From positions 1 to 10,887 of the forward strand of contig JAENJB010000033.1 of NCBI GenBank assembly GCA_016844565.1: a DNA stretch of 10,887 bases, written 5' to 3'. Positions 1-7,062 of the stretch are shown piece by piece; position 1 is the first letter of the stretch; the number at the start of each line of letters is the position of its first letter. The notes below the pieces were generated by a model that did no database searches, was not told where the DNA came from, and worked only from the letters and a program-made list of their open reading frames with translations. The stretch is from Dehalococcoidia bacterium (GTDB taxonomy: Bacteria; Chloroflexota; Dehalococcoidia; JAENJB01). The position numbers and the translations under genes are program-made.

Positions 1-59
1 TCAGGGCTGAGTTGATCCAAACCAGGTCATGACATACCTTCCGTAAGATATGCCCTTGC

Positions 60-68
60 TGCTATAAT
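60..68 (+). promoter_or_regulatory. Extended -10 promoter for the first gene
   Basis: The 9-mer TGCTATAAT is a perfect extended -10 element (TGn plus TATAAT). It sits about 48 bases before the ATG at 116, which would give a leader of roughly 40 bases. No good -35 is seen at 16-18 bases upstream, as is often the case for extended -10 promoters. The same 9-mer recurs on the minus strand in front of the transketolase genes. Seen directly; promoter activity is inferred. Confidence 0.55.
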
Positions 69-115
69 CTGCAAAGCGTGGACGCAAATTGCAATAATCG
101 AAGGAGGATGACCTA

Positions 116-544
116 ATGGACGAAGCCAGAGCGGTAATTAACCTCAAAGAGGGCACTATCGAACTGCAGGGCCCAGTCGACTTTGTTCGACACTATCTCG
201 ACACTTACCAGTCTGCCATCAGAGGCTCCCAGGGCCTGCCCAAGGACGTTGCGGCAGCACCGGGAATGGATGAGGCCCCATCCAGGCGGAAAGGAAGAGG
301 CCGGCTGAACACCAGGACAAGGAAAACGAAGCGGGGTTCGTCTCTGGCAGCCGTTCGTCGCCAGCTGAAGGCTGGCTTCTTCGATGAACCCCGCTCCATG
401 GGTGATCTCAGGCACCGCCTGAACGAAGCCGGTCTTATCTGCACCGACAGGGCCATCAGGGCCGGCCTCAGGAAGCTTTCGGAGACAGGCAAGCTGGAGA
501 AGGCGGGGAGAGGCAGGGCTATGCGTTACCGTCGCCTTGCATAA
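116..544 (+). CDS. Small basic protein with winged-helix-like C-terminus
   Basis: Function is not recognised. The 142-residue protein has three visible parts. An N-terminal module (about residues 6-35) runs from VINLKEGTIEL to GPVDFVRHYLDTYQ and looks like a short beta hairpin plus helix. Next comes a very basic, probably disordered linker (about 55-75, RRKGRGRLNTRTRKTKRG). The C-terminal part (about 76-142) begins SLAAVRRQLKAGFFDEPRS and ends in a K/R-rich wing, like a winged-helix domain in which RAIRAGLRKLSETGKL would be the recognition helix and wing entry. From memory, similar two-part proteins occur in Chloroflexota and archaea. A DNA-binding or regulatory role is inferred from the basic charge and the fold guess. 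The start is well supported: AAGGAGG lies about 8 bases before the ATG. An extended -10 lies at 60-68. The gene stands alone, with a 143-bp gap before the next one. Confidence 0.8.
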   Translation: MDEARAVINLKEGTIELQGPVDFVRHYLDTYQSAIRGSQGLPKDVAAAPGMDEAPSRRKGRGRLNTRTRKTKRGSSLAAVRRQLKAGFFDEPRSMGDLRHRLNEAGLICTDRAIRAGLRKLSETGKLEKAGRGRAMRYRRLA

Positions 545-687
545 TCCGGAACTGGTTGGCTTAATGTTAACTCGAGGTGAGCGGTGCGGGAATTGACAAA
601 GTCTGAACAAACGGGCTAAGCCCAAGCTCCAGCATGTGAAATCATTATTGATTCTCTCGGCCTGAGATAGCTTAAGGAGGTTCATTA
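545..687 (+). promoter_or_regulatory. Intergenic leader of the radical SAM operon
   Basis: This 143-bp gap carries a consensus -35 hexamer, TTGACA, at 593-598. The matching -10 position (about 616-621) is poor. A short GGGC-TAA-GCCC hairpin follows at about 613-623, without a T-run, so it is not a convincing terminator. The ribosome binding site AAGGAGG sits just before the ATG at 688. A promoter for the three downstream genes is likely here, but its exact position is uncertain. Confidence 0.35.
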
Positions 688-1080
688 ATGGATTTTCACA
701 CCTTCCAGGTCAATTTGGGCTTGGCTTGGCTATGGATTATCGTGGGTTTTGTCTCAGGATTTGTCCTGGGTTCGTATTTTCACCGGGAAGAATGGCTGGG
801 GGGCTATACCAGCTTCAAGCGTAGATTGTACCGTTTGGCCCACATCTCGTTTTTCGGCATGGCAATCGTAAATCTCGCGTTCTGCTTCAGTGTCCAACAG
901 TTGACCTCCAACCTGCTGCTCAGTGTCGCATCCTGGGGATTCGTTGTTGGAGGGATATCCATGCCTGCCTGCTGTTTCGCCATGGCCCACAATCCCAGAT
1001 TAAGAAGCATCTTTCTAATTCCCGTACTCAGCTTGATACTGGCCGGTTCTATCACTTTTGTGGAAGTGACTGGACTATGA
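688..1080 (+). CDS. Four-helix integral membrane protein, first gene of radical SAM unit
   Basis: A 130-residue hydrophobic protein of unknown function. Four membrane segments are visible at about residues 9-31, 51-70, 75-98 and 107-126. Between the first two is a charged stretch with HREEW, GGY and SFKRRLYR, which would lie on the cytoplasmic face by the positive-inside rule. A CC pair (about 95-96) lies in the third segment, and I see no redox motif. The start is chosen from a strong AAGGAGG seven bases before the ATG. The stop codon overlaps the ATG of the radical SAM gene (ATGA, 1077-1080), so the two are almost certainly co-translated. From memory, similar proteins are conserved hypotheticals in environmental bacteria. 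The role is inferred only from context: a membrane partner of, or housing for the substrate of, the radical SAM enzyme. Confidence 0.85.
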   Translation: MDFHTFQVNLGLAWLWIIVGFVSGFVLGSYFHREEWLGGYTSFKRRLYRLAHISFFGMAIVNLAFCFSVQQLTSNLLLSVASWGFVVGGISMPACCFAMAHNPRLRSIFLIPVLSLILAGSITFVEVTGL

Positions 1081-2408
1081 AAATCGGATTCATTGCCATG
1101 AGCGGTGTGCGAGTCCACAACGAGGAGTTGACACGGGTTGGGCTAACACTCCCTAGCTTTGTGGAACGCAGTAAAATCATCGCCTCTTTACCAAGCTTGG
1201 GTCTGTTGACACTAGCCGCACTGACACCCGAGAGATTCGAGGTGGACTACCAGGAAATTACCGACTTGAAGCAAAAGGACTTCTTACCAGATGACTACGA
1301 CCTGGTTGCTATCAGTTCCTATTCGGCGCAAATCATGGAGGCTTACCAAGTGGCCGACGAGTATCAGAGTAAGAAGGTGCCAGTGGTGATGGGTGGTTTG
1401 CACGTCTCTGCTTTGCCAGAAGAAGCCAAAGCCCACTGCAGCGCTGTGGTTGTCGGCGAGGGGGAGGCCCTCTGGCCTCAACTCGTGTCCGATTTCGAGA
1501 GAGGGGAGCTCTCACCTTACTATTTACAATCCAATCCTGGAAGTTTCGACTTGAAGGAAGCTCCGGTACCCCGTTTTGAATTACTCGACCCGGGAAGGTA
1601 CAATCGACTGACGGTCCAGACTAGTCGGGGTTGCCCACGCCAATGTGATTTCTGCGCAAGTTCTATTCTCCTGACGCCCAGGTACAAGATTAAGCCAGTT
1701 GACAAAGTGATCGAAGAAATTCGGGCCATCAAAAGGATATGGGACAGGCCATTCATCGAATTCGCCGATGACAACAGCTTTGTCAATACGAAACACTGCA
1801 AAGAACTCCTGAGAGCTCTGGCCAAAGAGAAGATTCACTGGTTCACTGAGGCGGATATCTCCGTGGCTGAAGATGAAGAGCTTCTAGGTTTGATGCGCGA
1901 TTCAGGCTGTCAGCAGATTCTGGTCGGTTTAGAAAGTCCACTCAAAGTCAGTTTGGACGGCATTGAGTTGAAGACCAACTGGAAGTTGAGACAACAGGAG
2001 AAATATAAAGAGGCCATTGCGAGGATTCAGTCTTATGGGGTTACGGTAAACGGCTGTTTTATTCTGGGACTGGATGGTGATACCACTTCAGTCTTCGAAG
2101 AAGTACTAGACTTCATCCGGGTGTCAGGTTTGTATGATGCACAAATCACTTTCATGACCGCTTTTCCGGGAACACCGCTTTATCGAAGATTGAAACAGGA
2201 AGACCGCATCATCCTGGATCGGGCCTGGCAACTCTGCACTCTCTTTGATATCAACATCGTGCCCAAAAGCATGACTGTCCAGGAGCTACAGAACGGTTTC
2301 TTGTGGCTGGCAAAGACCTTGTATTCAGATGAGGAAACCAACCAGCGTCGCCGGAAATTCAGGGATAGGTTAAAGAACTCCGCCAATTTCAGAAGAATAG
2401 CCACCTAA
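1077..2408 (+). CDS. B12-binding-type radical SAM protein
   Basis: A 443-residue radical SAM enzyme. The iron-sulfur motif CxxxCxxC is intact in TSRGCPRQCDFCASS (Cys186, Cys190, Cys193). The N-terminal region (about 1-160) has the Rossmann-like cobalamin-binding pattern of the COG1032 class, with GLLTLAAL, VVMGGLHVSALPEEA (about 103-117) and VVGEGE (125-130). No DxHxxG base-off histidine motif is seen, so how B12 binds, or whether it binds, is open. The barrel shows FADDNSF (229-235), GLESP (284-288), NGCFILGLDGDT (325-336) and TAFPGTPLYRR (361-371). The tail (about 372-430, with VPKSMTVQELQNGFLWLAKTLYS) resembles DUF4070. Known enzymes with this layout include HpnP and HpnR (hopanoid methylation) and GrsA/GrsB (archaeal lipid rings), so a lipid-type substrate is an inference. 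The gene overlaps the upstream membrane-protein gene by 4 bp and is 17 bp from the next. The substrate cannot be read from the sequence. Confidence 0.93.
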   Translation: MKIGFIAMSGVRVHNEELTRVGLTLPSFVERSKIIASLPSLGLLTLAALTPERFEVDYQEITDLKQKDFLPDDYDLVAISSYSAQIMEAYQVADEYQSKKVPVVMGGLHVSALPEEAKAHCSAVVVGEGEALWPQLVSDFERGELSPYYLQSNPGSFDLKEAPVPRFELLDPGRYNRLTVQTSRGCPRQCDFCASSILLTPRYKIKPVDKVIEEIRAIKRIWDRPFIEFADDNSFVNTKHCKELLRALAKEKIHWFTEADISVAEDEELLGLMRDSGCQQILVGLESPLKVSLDGIELKTNWKLRQQEKYKEAIARIQSYGVTVNGCFILGLDGDTTSVFEEVLDFIRVSGLYDAQITFMTAFPGTPLYRRLKQEDRIILDRAWQLCTLFDINIVPKSMTVQELQNGFLWLAKTLYSDEETNQRRRKFRDRLKNSANFRRIAT

Positions 2409-2425
2409 AAAAGGAGGGGAAAACC

Positions 2426-2830
2426 ATGTCGCTTAAGACAATCAAAAGGTTCTTTCTGGTCGCCGCACTTTATGACATCATCCTCGGGATCGTTTTCGGC
2501 TTTCTGTTCAAACCAGTTTACATTGTTTTTGGAGCGGAACTTCCGAACCACGATGGATACATTCAGTTGATTGCCTTTTACGTCTTAACCTTCGGAATCT
2601 GCTTCTATCTCGCCTACAGAAATCCTCAGCTGAACCGGCAATTTGCCATTCTGGGAGTCCTGATGAAGATTAGTTTCGCCACTGTGGTTTTCGGTCATTT
2701 CATCGCTGATACCATTCCTCTTCCTCAAGTCTTTATTACTCTTGCCGTGATCGACCTTCTTTTTATCCCCTTCTTTATTGCGGCTTACTCTAGCTTACGC
2801 AAGATGGCGACAACCAACCCGCCAAAGTGA
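2426..2830 (+). CDS. Second four-helix membrane protein of radical SAM unit
   Basis: A 134-residue integral membrane protein of unknown function. Membrane segments are seen at about 8-30, 46-64, 71-92 and 100-122, with short loops and a polar, basic tail (SLRKMATTNPPK). The first loop carries GAELPNHDGYIQ, and the YLAYRNPQLNRQ loop (about 61-72) is basic and probably cytoplasmic. The start is set by AAGGAGG about 7 bases before the ATG. Only 17 bp separate it from the radical SAM stop, so it is the third gene of the same operon. It is not obviously a paralogue of the other 4-TM protein; shared motifs are not visible by eye. Base composition looks AT-richer than the ABC transporter gene that follows, as for its two operon partners. 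Confidence 0.85.
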   Translation: MSLKTIKRFFLVAALYDIILGIVFGFLFKPVYIVFGAELPNHDGYIQLIAFYVLTFGICFYLAYRNPQLNRQFAILGVLMKISFATVVFGHFIADTIPLPQVFITLAVIDLLFIPFFIAAYSSLRKMATTNPPK

Positions 2831-2942
2831 AACCAGAGTTAAATCACATAGAACACGTCAGCCTGACGAACAGACTGTTTTGCCAGTGCCATTGCCATCC
2901 TGATTCTGGTCGGCTCCCATCTCTATCCGGGAGTGGTCACTA
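2831..2942 (+). terminator. Gap with possible weak terminator hairpins
   Basis: The 112-bp gap holds a perfect small stem, CGTCA-GCC-TGACG (2856-2868). An AACAG-A-CTGTT repeat and a four-T run follow (about 2869-2881). This is a poor intrinsic terminator but the only candidate for ending the radical SAM operon. Closer to the next gene, CTCCC (2914-2918) can pair with GGGAG (2929-2933), the likely ribosome binding site of the ABC gene. No clear promoter for the ABC gene was found. Confidence 0.25.
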
Positions 2943-4907
2943 GTGCGCAACCTCTCTATGATGCGCGGCAGACCTGCTTACGCTGCCAACTCTCCCGACG
3001 AGAGACCCAAAGTCACCCGGGGGTTGTTGAAGCGTGTCCTGGGCTACGCCCGCCCGTACCGCCGGTGGATCGTCGGGATGTTGATCACCACCCTGGTTAC
3101 CACCGGCCTGTCCTTGTTGCCCCCCTTGATATTGCGCGATTTGATTGACCGGACTCTCCCGGTGCGCGATTTGCATCGCCTGATCTGGCTAATCGTTGGC
3201 CTGCTGACAATCCCGCTCTTGACCGGCGGGCTGAACGTGCTGCAACGACAGCTCAACGCCAGGGTTGGCGAAAGTGTAGTCTACGACCTCCGGACCGCAC
3301 TGTTCTCTCATCTGCAGCGAATGTCTCTGAGTTTCTTCACGCATACCAAACCCGGTGAGCTGATGAGCCGTCTGAACAACGACGTGGTGGGCGCGCAGAA
3401 TGCCATTAGTAGCACATTCGTCAACATCGTCACCAGCCTGATCCAGGTGGTGGTGCTGCTGGCCGTTATGGTCACCCTGGAGTGGCGGCTGACTCTCATC
3501 AGCATTGCCGTCGTGCCACTGTTCCTGGTCGCAGCGCACAAACTGGGTAATCGTCTCCGGGATATTGCCCGCTTGCAGTTGGACTTCAATGCAAAGATGA
3601 ATGCCATCATGAACGAACTGCTTAATATCAGTGGCGCATTGCTGGTCAAACTCTTCGGCCGGACTGCTGAGGAAGATAAACGTTTCAGGGAGCGCGCCGC
3701 GGCCGTGCGCGACAGCGGAGTGCGCCGTGCTGTAACGGGTACGCTTTTCTTCGTCAGCATAGGGCTATTAGGTTCAATTGGCACTGCGCTGGTCTACGGC
3801 ATCGGCGGCTACCTGGCCATACACCAGACGTTGACTATCGGCACCATCATCGCCCTGGGCGCGTACTTGGTCGGCCTGTACGGCGCGCTGCAGGGCCTGA
3901 CCAACGCACCGGTGGATTTCGCCACCTCCATGGTCAGTTTCGAGCGCGTCTTTGAGGTGCTGGACCTTCCCCAGGAGATTATGGAGAAGTCCGGCGCCTG
4001 TGTGCTGCAGAAGGCGCGCGGCATACTGGAGTTCGACGATGTCGGCTTTCAGTACACGATAAACGAGAAGGGCCTACTGAAAGATGTGCGCCGCTTCGGA
4101 AGGATGCAGGATGTCCAGGCTGTATTGTCAGGCGATCGGTCCGAACGCCAGCGGAACGGGGAAAGTGACGAAGATGAGAAACTGGTCGCGCTCAGCCAGG
4201 CACGAGACCAGGTACTGGAGCGTATCTCCTTCCGTGCCGACCCCGGTCAGCTCGTAGCACTGGTCGGACCGAGCGGGGCGGGTAAAACAACCCTCACTTA
4301 TCTCATCCCCCGCCTCTACGACCCGACCGCTGGACGCATCCTGATTGACGGCTACGATCTGCGTGACGTGACACTAGCATCGCTGATGGCGCAGATTGGC
4401 ACGGTCACACAGGAGACATTCCTGTTTCATGATACCATTCGCGTGAACTTGCTGTATGCCAGAGCGGACGCCACGCAAGAGAAGATCGAGGCGGCGGCCA
4501 GGGCCGCCAACATCCACAGCTTCGTGATGGGATTGCCCTCAGGCTATGACACGATTGTTGGGGAGCGTGGCTACCGGCTGAGTGGCGGCGAGAAGCAGCG
4601 GCTGGCACTAGCGCGTGTCATACTGAAGGACCCACGTATCCTGGTACTGGACGAGGCGACCAGCTCGCTCGACAGCGAGTCTGAGGCCCTCATCCAGGAA
4701 GCCCTCAAGCGGGTCATGGCCGGACGGACGAGCATCGTCATTGCCCACCGCCTGAGCACTATCCTGACCGCCGATCTCATCCTGGTAATGGACCGAGGCC
4801 GAATTGTTGAACGTGGCACGCATACGGCGCTCCTGGCGCAAGGGGGATTGTACGCTCGCTTGTATGAGACTCAGTTCCGTCGCACATTGGGGGGAAAGGG
4901 TCAATGA
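2943..4907 (+). CDS. ABC exporter half-transporter, MsbA-like, with NBD insertion
   Basis: A 654-residue half-transporter that should act as a homodimer or with an unlinked partner, exporting a lipid, drug or peptide; the substrate is unknown. The membrane domain (about 25-330) has the usual six helices and the coupling-helix region FFTHTKPGELMSRLNNDV (131-148). The ATPase domain is complete: A-loop Tyr371, Walker A GPSGAGKTT (442-450), Q-loop Gln490, signature LSGGE (546-550), Walker B ILVLDE with catalytic Glu571, and H-loop His602. Unusually, about 71 residues separate the A-loop tyrosine from Walker A where about 30 are typical. The extra stretch (about 376-422) is highly charged. The GTG start is chosen because GGGAG lies 9 bases upstream. 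ATGs at 2958 and 2961 have no such site. No partner ABC gene is adjacent. The gene is convergent with the transketolase pair and looks GC-richer than the upstream operon. Confidence 0.93.
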   Translation: MRNLSMMRGRPAYAANSPDERPKVTRGLLKRVLGYARPYRRWIVGMLITTLVTTGLSLLPPLILRDLIDRTLPVRDLHRLIWLIVGLLTIPLLTGGLNVLQRQLNARVGESVVYDLRTALFSHLQRMSLSFFTHTKPGELMSRLNNDVVGAQNAISSTFVNIVTSLIQVVVLLAVMVTLEWRLTLISIAVVPLFLVAAHKLGNRLRDIARLQLDFNAKMNAIMNELLNISGALLVKLFGRTAEEDKRFRERAAAVRDSGVRRAVTGTLFFVSIGLLGSIGTALVYGIGGYLAIHQTLTIGTIIALGAYLVGLYGALQGLTNAPVDFATSMVSFERVFEVLDLPQEIMEKSGACVLQKARGILEFDDVGFQYTINEKGLLKDVRRFGRMQDVQAVLSGDRSERQRNGESDEDEKLVALSQARDQVLERISFRADPGQLVALVGPSGAGKTTLTYLIPRLYDPTAGRILIDGYDLRDVTLASLMAQIGTVTQETFLFHDTIRVNLLYARADATQEKIEAAARAANIHSFVMGLPSGYDTIVGERGYRLSGGEKQRLALARVILKDPRILVLDEATSSLDSESEALIQEALKRVMAGRTSIVIAHRLSTILTADLILVMDRGRIVERGTHTALLAQGGLYARLYETQFRRTLGGKGQ

Positions 4908-4948
4908 TGTTCTGTTGGCTAACCAGAGTCGTGGCACGCCCGCCGGCA

Positions 4949-5887
4949 CTACTTGCGGCGCAGGACTCCGCGGACGGCCTCTTCGATGTGCCGGGCGCTT
5001 AGCCCGTATCGCTGGAGAAGCTCCTCCGGCTTACCCGACTTGGCATAGACATCTTTCAAGGCGATGCCGGCCATCGGCACCGGATGGTTCTTCATCACCA
5101 CCTGCGCCACCATGCTCCCCAACCCGCCGTGCTCCAGATGCTCTTCTGCAGTGACAATCGCTCCCGTCTCGGCGGCAGCCTTGACGATAGCTTCTTCATC
5201 CAGCGGCTTAAGGGTAGACATGTTGATTACGCGGCACTCGATGCCTTCCCGGGCAAGCTTGTCGGCCGCTTGCCACGCCTCCCAGACCATAATGCCCGTG
5301 GCGATGATGGCAACGTCCTTCCCGGGCCGCATGGTCACCGCCTTGCCAACTGTGAACCGGTAATCGACATCGCAGATGACACACACCTTAGGGCGCCCGA
5401 GGCGGATATAGACCGGCCCCTCCATGGAGGCAGCCGCTATCACCGCCAGTCCGGCCTCCACGCCATCGGCCGGCACCAGCACCGTGAAGCCGGGAAGGGA
5501 GCACATCAAGCTCAAGTCTTCGATGGCATGGTGAGAAGAGCCGTCCTCCCCCACGCTTATCCCACTATGCGTGGCAACTATTTTCACATTCAGGCGGGGT
5601 TGGGCGATTCTCATCCTCACCTGGTCGAAGCAGCGGCCGGCGGCAAAGACAGCAAAGGTGCTGGCAAAAGCCGTCTTGCCCGATGCAGCCAGCCCGGCGG
5701 CGATGCTCATCATGTTCTGCTCCGCCAGGCCGCATTGAAAGAACCGCTGCGGAAATTCCTTCGCGAAATAGCTGGTCATGGTGGAGCGGGACAGGTCGGC
5801 GTCCAGGACGACGACCTTGTCGTTGGTCCGTCCCAGCTCAACCAGAGCGCGTCCGTAGGCTTCCCGGGTGGACATTTCCACCGGCAT
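4949..5887 (-). CDS. Transketolase, C-terminal subunit
   Basis: The 312-residue protein is the pyrimidine-binding plus C-terminal half of transketolase. With the N-terminal subunit it transfers two-carbon ketol units between sugar phosphates in the non-oxidative pentose phosphate pathway, in the cytosol. The signature GLAEQNM gives the conserved Glu56 that activates thiamine diphosphate. Also present are DADLSRST (29-36), THSGISVGEDGSSHHAIED (106-124; the His pair contacts the cofactor or substrate in the family) and, in the C-terminal domain, TGIMVWEAW and AEEHLEHGGLGS (247-258). Length matches the usual split-subunit size of about 310. The ATG at 5887 is preceded by AGGAGA about 8 bases upstream; its TAG overlaps the stop of the upstream half. 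The two genes are 12 bp apart and surely co-translated. A related deoxyxylulose-phosphate-type activity is less likely because the two halves match split transketolases. Confidence 0.95.
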   Translation of the reverse strand: MPVEMSTREAYGRALVELGRTNDKVVVLDADLSRSTMTSYFAKEFPQRFFQCGLAEQNMMSIAAGLAASGKTAFASTFAVFAAGRCFDQVRMRIAQPRLNVKIVATHSGISVGEDGSSHHAIEDLSLMCSLPGFTVLVPADGVEAGLAVIAAASMEGPVYIRLGRPKVCVICDVDYRFTVGKAVTMRPGKDVAIIATGIMVWEAWQAADKLAREGIECRVINMSTLKPLDEEAIVKAAAETGAIVTAEEHLEHGGLGSMVAQVVMKNHPVPMAGIALKDVYAKSGKPEELLQRYGLSARHIEEAVRGVLRRK

Positions 5888-5899
5888 GAATCGTCTCTC

Positions 5900-6817
5900 C
5901 TAGGCCAGTTCTTTCAACGCCCGCTCCAGGTCCTCGCCGGAGGGGACCTTGCCATGGTACTCCACGTTGTTTTCCATGAAACTGACGCCCTTGCCTTTGA
6001 CCGTGTGGGCGATAATGACGCTCGGCTGCACTTTGACCCCCCGTGCCTTCTCCAGAGCCTTACTCAACTCAGCCAGGTCGTGGCCATCAACCTCGAAGAC
6101 ATGCCAGCCGAACGCACGCCATTTATCGGATAGGGGCTCGATATTCATGACGTCGCACGTCCGGCCGTCAAGCTGCAGGTCGTTGTGGTCCACAAAAGCC
6201 ACCACGTTATCTAATTTGAAATGGGCGGCAGCCATAGCAGCCTCCCAAACCTGTCCCTCCTGGCACTCGCCGTCTCCGAGGAGGACATAGATGCGGTAAG
6301 AACGGGAGTCCAGCCTTGCGGCCAGCGCAACGCCGATAGAGAAAGATAACCCCTGCCCCAGCGAACCTGAGGACATCTCCACCCCCGGCGTTAAGGTCCT
6401 GTCCGCATGGCCCTGCAGCCGGCTGCCCAGCTTCCTCAAGGTGGACAACTCCTCCACCGGGAAGTAGCCGCTCTCGGCCAGGGCGGCGTAAAGGATGGGG
6501 GCTGCGTGGCCCTTGCTGAGCACAAAGCGGTCGCGCTCCGGCCAGTTCGGAACAGCCGCATTGTAGCGCATTTCCTTGAAGTAAAGGATGGTCAGAATCT
6601 CGGCCGCCGAAAGGGAGCCGCCCGGGTGTCCGCTTCCCGCCGCGCCCAGCATGGTGATGACATGTCGGCGCAGCTTCCTGGCCATGGCCTTCATCTCTTC
6701 CAGGGTGAGACCTTTCAGCCGCGCCGACGAGGGTGACTCCGGGGCTGTCCCGGAGACCGGCGCAGAGGCCATAGCTTTGGCCCGTGAGAGGTGGTTTCTA
6801 TCTGAGGAAAATGACAT
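5900..6817 (-). CDS. Transketolase, N-terminal (TPP-binding) subunit
   Basis: The 305-residue protein is the thiamine diphosphate-binding half of a split transketolase, partner of the gene 12 bp downstream. Visible motifs are GSGHPGGSLS (61-70, His64), SKGHAAP (101-107, His104), GSLGQGLSFS (151-160) and the TPP/Mg motif starting at GDGECQEGQVWEA (181-193). That motif ends in VDHNDLQLDG (209-218), where Asn212 is a metal ligand. HTVKGKGVSF (271-280) follows. The family normally begins only about 10-15 residues before RRHVITML, so the first 36 residues, rich in Ser/Ala/Pro, are not family-like. A promoter (6834-6862) would start transcription only about 9 bases before the ATG at 6817, and no Shine-Dalgarno site is seen. 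The true start may therefore be a later Met (residue 16, 42 or 45), or translation may be near-leaderless. The family call is secure; the start is not. Confidence 0.93.
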   Translation of the reverse strand: MSFSSDRNHLSRAKAMASAPVSGTAPESPSSARLKGLTLEEMKAMARKLRRHVITMLGAAGSGHPGGSLSAAEILTILYFKEMRYNAAVPNWPERDRFVLSKGHAAPILYAALAESGYFPVEELSTLRKLGSRLQGHADRTLTPGVEMSSGSLGQGLSFSIGVALAARLDSRSYRIYVLLGDGECQEGQVWEAAMAAAHFKLDNVVAFVDHNDLQLDGRTCDVMNIEPLSDKWRAFGWHVFEVDGHDLAELSKALEKARGVKVQPSVIIAHTVKGKGVSFMENNVEYHGKVPSGEDLERALKELA

Positions 6818-6833
6818 TCGCGAAACGAGTGAG

Positions 6834-6862
6834 ATTATAGCACTCCCCTGGAGGAACGTCTA
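6834..6862 (-). promoter_or_regulatory. Transketolase operon promoter
   Basis: Read on the minus strand, the extended -10 element TGCTATAAT (hexamer at 6834-6839) lies 17 bases after TAGACG (6857-6862), a four-of-six match to the -35 consensus. Transcription would start near 6827, about nine bases before the first possible ATG. It points away from the divergent gene at 7063. Confidence 0.6.
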
Positions 6863-6995
6863 TGGCAAAATAGGGAACGATTTTCGGTATCGTCCAGATG
6901 CATGAGGGTATAATTCTACGTATGAATTCCGCCAAAACCGTTCAGGTAACAAGTTGTTCCTTCAGGGGGAGATAGACTCTCCTGCCAAAGCCTAC
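6863..6995. other. Divergent intergenic region between transketolase and RAMA-like gene
   Basis: No gene is supported here. Features seen are a TATAAT at 6909-6914 (plus strand) without a good -35, and a near-palindrome GGTAACAAGTTGTTCC at 6945-6960. The latter has AACAA/TTGTT arms and could be a repressor site. A GGAGA-TAGAC-TCTCC stem lies at 6968-6982. A 17-codon open frame beginning at the ATG near 6922 has no ribosome binding site and is not called. Confidence 0.35.
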
Positions 6996-7024
6996 TTGAC
7001 AACGCCGTCTGGATGCTCTATCAT
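6996..7024 (+). promoter_or_regulatory. Near-consensus sigma-70-type promoter for RAMA-like gene
   Basis: A perfect TTGACA (6996-7001), a 17-base spacer and TATCAT (7019-7024, five of six) make this the strongest promoter in the window. Transcription would start near 7031. Just downstream, two CTATAG hexamers (7027-7032 and 7043-7048) overlap the start site and the beginning of AGGAGG (7047-7052). This is a possible operator or a hairpin that covers the ribosome binding site. Confidence 0.75.
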
Positions 7025-7062
7025 AACTATAGATTCTATATACTATAGGAGGAATAGTTACT

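Noticed and set aside
113..685. Long minus-strand open frame opposite the first gene
   Set aside because: It is a shadow of the gene at 116-544. It has no ribosome binding site and a low-complexity translation, and the plus-strand gene has a strong ribosome binding site and promoter.
2885..2945. Relic of a membrane-protein gene before the ABC transporter
   Set aside because: One frame gives a hydrophobic stretch (AIAILILVGSHLYPGVV), but it follows a stop codon, has no start or ribosome binding site, and is too short to tell from chance.
4908..4948. Bidirectional terminator between the convergent ABC and transketolase genes
   Set aside because: Only weak GC-rich pairing is visible in these 41 bp, and no T-run is present on either strand.
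5084..6133. Plus-strand open frame of about 349 codons
   Set aside because: It lies antisense across both transketolase genes, and its His/Gly/Arg-rich translation is typical of reverse-strand artefacts in GC-rich genes.
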